Below are positions 26,135 to 26,281 of a stretch of DNA of 26,281 nucleotides, one piece after another. Both the position numbers and the translations under genes were made by a program. Position 1 is the stretch's first letter, and each line of letters begins with the position of its first letter. The stretch comes from JBDUCV01 sp040003255 (GTDB lineage: Bacteria; Actinomycetota; Actinomycetes; Mycobacteriales; Jatrophihabitantaceae). Below the pieces are notes generated by a model. That model was not told the DNA's origin, searched no databases, and saw only the letters and a list, made by a program, of their open reading frames with translations. Location of the stretch: positions 1-26,281 of the forward strand of contig JBDUCV010000033.1 of the NCBI GenBank assembly GCA_040003255.1. Reading direction: 5' to 3'.

Positions 26135-26281
26135 TCACGAGGTCCGGTTGATGATGGCTTCGTAGTAACGGTGGGTCGGATCGACCGGCACCACGAACAG
26201 CGACGTAGTGGTGAAGCCGGAGCGCCGGAAGGCGCAAACCTGCTGTGCTGGACCGGCTGCCGAAGTCTGGAATGTCAACCG
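26135..26281 (-). CDS. C-terminal fragment of an unidentified minus-strand protein
   Basis: The last 48 codons of an open frame that enters from beyond the right edge and stops at TGA (26135-26137). The sequence, including QVCAFRRSGFTTTSLFVV and PVDPTHRYYEAIINRTS, has alternating hydrophobic strands and looks like an edge of a beta-rich, possibly extracellular domain. No family recognised. Coding is inferred from the protein-like composition and from the hairpin placed between its end and the sortase gene. Confidence 0.5.
   Translation of the reverse strand, partial: RLTFQTSAAGPAQQVCAFRRSGFTTTSLFVVPVDPTHRYYEAIINRTS

Overview
This window looks like chromosomal DNA from a high-GC actinobacterium. 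Three things point there: frequent GTG starts; the actinobacterial marker genes bldC and DUF3073; and an fba–DUF3151–purA order, which from memory resembles the mycobacterial fba/purA region. The taxon cannot be fixed more finely from sequence alone.

Most of the window is a de novo purine biosynthesis supercluster on the + strand. In order it carries fba (glycolytic aldolase), a DUF3151 protein, purA, a PQQ-type beta-propeller lipoprotein, purD, purB, purC, purS, [DUF1501 and DUF1800 on the opposite strand], purQ, purL, an SCP2/maleylpyruvate-isomerase-like gene, [an MBOAT acyltransferase plus AlgX-like acetyltransferase cassette and a nitroreductase-family gene], purF and purM. Together PurF, PurD, PurSQL, PurM, PurC, PurB and PurA cover PRPP to GAR, FGAR to AIR, the SAICAR and AICAR steps, and IMP to AMP. 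The GAR transformylase (purN/purT), purE/purK, purH and the GMP branch are not here. Tight joins (purQ/purL GTGA, purL/SCP-like TAATG, purF/purM ATGA) mark translationally coupled sub-operons. Several other genes lack a Shine-Dalgarno but have a -10-like hexamer 6-8 nt before the start codon, which suggests leaderless transcripts.

The far left holds a minus-strand SDR-type epimerase/reductase divergent from fba. Two blocks of envelope or export genes interrupt the purine genes: the Tat-exported DUF1501 with DUF1800, and the MBOAT/AlgX pair, predicted to O-acetylate a surface polymer. The MBOAT gene is split between two frames at a cytoplasmic loop. A GTGA stop/start overlap and a possible ribosome binding site lie at the break, so it is either a truly split two-subunit protein or a one-base indel.

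The right flank is regulatory and export-related. It has DUF3073 (minus) facing bldC, then a MarR-family repressor translationally coupled to a 14-TM DHA2 drug antiporter. A strong inverted repeat overlaps the predicted marR -10 and start site, which suggests autoregulation. Next is an unusual class E/F-like sortase that has the catalytic His and Cys but no Arg after the Cys. Last, after a nested hairpin, is the 3' end of an unidentified minus-strand gene cut by the window edge. I saw no tRNA, rRNA, CRISPR array or insertion sequence.
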